From contig REER01000100.1 in assembly GCA_007694945.1 (NCBI GenBank), positions 1-64,000 of the forward strand: 64,000 nucleotides of DNA. Reading direction: 5' to 3'. Below the pieces are notes generated by a model, which worked only from the letters and a program-made list of their open reading frames with translations, was not told where the DNA came from and did not search any database. The stretch is from Paracoccaceae bacterium. GTDB lineage: Bacteria; Pseudomonadota; Alphaproteobacteria; Rhodobacterales; Rhodobacteraceae. Below are positions 63,235 to 64,000 of this stretch, piece after piece (position 1 is the first letter of the stretch; each line of letters starts with the position of its first letter). The position numbers and the translations under genes were made by a program.

Positions 63235-64000
63235 ATGGCAAGAGTGGCATTTCTGGGCCTTGGCGTGATGGGCGGGCCGATGGCCGGTCATCTCGTCCGC
63301 GCGGGCCATGAGGTTTGCGTTTATAACCGCACCACGGCGCGCGCCGAGGACTGGGTCGCGGCCAATGGCGGTCGGCTGGGTAAGACGCCGCGCGCCTCAG
63401 CCGAAGGCGCCGAGATCGTCTTTGCCTGCGTCGGCAATGATGATGACCTGCGCGCGGTCTGTCTGGGCGATGATGGCGCCTTTTCGGGCATGGCCGAGGG
63501 GACGCTCTTTGTCGATCACACGACGGTTTCGGCGCAGGTCACGCGCGAGTTGCACGAACAGGCCGCTGCGCAGGGCATCGGCTTTGTCGATGCACCCGTC
63601 TCGGGCGGGCAGGCGGGGGCCGAAAATGGCGCGCTCTCGATCATGTGCGGCGGCTCCGAGGCTGATTTCGCCCGCGCCGAGCCGGTCATGGCGACCTATG
63701 CTAGGGTTGCGAAACGCATGGGCGAGAGCGGTGCCGGGCAGATCGCCAAGATGATGAACCAGATCTGTATCGCCGGGCTGGTGCAGGGGCTCTCCGAGGC
63801 GCTGCATTTCGGCGAGAAGGCCGGCATGGACGGCGGCGCTGTGGTCGAGGTGATCAGCCAGGGCGCGGCGGGCTCATGGCAGATGGCCAATCGCCATGCC
63901 ACCATGCTCGACGGCGACTTCAACCATGGCTTTGCTGTCGACTGGATGCGCAAGGATCTGGCGATCTGCCTTGCCGCTGCGGACGAAGTCGGGGCGTCAC
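63235..64000 (+). CDS. NAD(P)-dependent beta-hydroxyacid dehydrogenase (partial)
   Basis: The first 255 residues of a 3-hydroxyisobutyrate dehydrogenase-family enzyme; the gene runs off the window. Motifs: VAFLGLGVMGGPMAGHLVRAGHEVCVYNRT (Rossmann start; Asn-Arg-Thr suggests NADPH preference), FVDAPVSGGQAGAENGALSIMCGG (substrate site) and the catalytic Lys in GAGQIAKMMNQI. Likely a tartronate-semialdehyde, succinic-semialdehyde or 3-hydroxyisobutyrate type reductase. GAGAGGGAGAGAGG precedes the ATG. Divergent from the acylase gene across 97 bases. Confidence 0.88.
   Translation, partial: MARVAFLGLGVMGGPMAGHLVRAGHEVCVYNRTTARAEDWVAANGGRLGKTPRASAEGAEIVFACVGNDDDLRAVCLGDDGAFSGMAEGTLFVDHTTVSAQVTRELHEQAAAQGIGFVDAPVSGGQAGAENGALSIMCGGSEADFARAEPVMATYARVAKRMGESGAGQIAKMMNQICIAGLVQGLSEALHFGEKAGMDGGAVVEVISQGAAGSWQMANRHATMLDGDFNHGFAVDWMRKDLAICLAAADEVGAS

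Overview
The window is a 64 kb stretch of a high-GC alphaproteobacterial chromosome, almost certainly order Rhodobacterales (Roseobacter/Rhodobacter relatives). Supporting signs are a gene transfer agent (GTA) tail cluster of the Rhodobacter capsulatus type, a circularly permuted two-piece tmRNA, an alphaproteobacterial SspB, the F1-ATPase zeta inhibitor (DUF1476), DUF4169, DUF1489 and DUF1499 proteins, and a Bmt/corrinoid-protein methionine pair. Genes are tightly packed, many with ATGA stop/start overlaps. It reads as ordinary core chromosome with one domesticated-phage block, not as an acquired island.

Layout. 1-9253: GTA structural genes from the 3' end of the major capsid gene through connectors, tail terminator, tail tube, two chaperones, a very short tape measure, baseplate, peptidase and the giant tip protein. 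9341-12000: a small Rhodobacterales protein, an ABC-F ATPase (Uup type) and Usg. 12095-15153: gyrA plus a coupled small gene. 15192-18800 (minus strand): ssrA (tmRNA, tag ANDNRAPVAVAA), sspB, fumC, DUF4169 and a ribbon-helix-helix protein. 18813-20835: a structured leader, nusG, an apparent L1-binding leader, rplK and rplA, with neither secE nor rplJ attached. 20935-24403: radA-cvpA-purF. 24442-26659: LysR regulator and glutaryl-CoA dehydrogenase. 26745-31249: GntR regulator, omega-aminotransferase, FAD amine oxidase and agmatinase, a probable putrescine/agmatine catabolic set. 31246-33896: DUF1499, SH3b protein, Lrp regulator, ferredoxin-NADP reductase. 34005-35887: corrinoid protein and Bmt, two pieces of a split B12-dependent methionine synthase. 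35989-39402: zeta inhibitor, purC, purS, a zinc alcohol dehydrogenase and purQ. 39450-42626: a DctB-like kinase and a DctD-like regulator lacking the GAFTGA loop. 42706-47649: PaiB-like protein, RNase E with a long leader, CcdA. 47720-54253: DUF1489, B12-dependent ribonucleotide reductase, OxyR, LipA, phosphoglycolate phosphatase, TDT transporter. 54323-59275: guaB, TauE/SafE permease, lipoprotein hydrolase, metAA and an unassigned P-loop ATPase. 59396-64000: a FadL gene interrupted by an in-frame amber codon, a penicillin-acylase-family protein, and a truncated beta-hydroxyacid dehydrogenase gene.

How genes fit together. The tmRNA gene lies directly upstream of the gene for SspB, the adaptor that delivers tmRNA-tagged proteins to ClpXP. 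Purine synthesis is spread over purF, purCSQ and guaB. Methionine synthesis appears through metAA (Glu111, predicting O-acetylhomoserine) and the Bmt/corrinoid pair. Two B12-dependent systems (methionine synthase pieces, NrdJ) imply reliance on cobalamin.

Most notable unexplained signals: five copies of a short AT-rich intergenic motif (consensus near TTTGAGTATTTTTGGCAAGA), two of which touch a start codon or its ribosome-binding site; a near-perfect 24-bp inverted repeat between rplA and purF; a perfect 12-bp inverted repeat in the fumC promoter region; structured leaders upstream of nusG and rplK; the DctD-like regulator without GAFTGA; and the amber-interrupted fadL. I found no CRISPR array, insertion sequence or defence island. 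No single undescribed system stands out with strong support.
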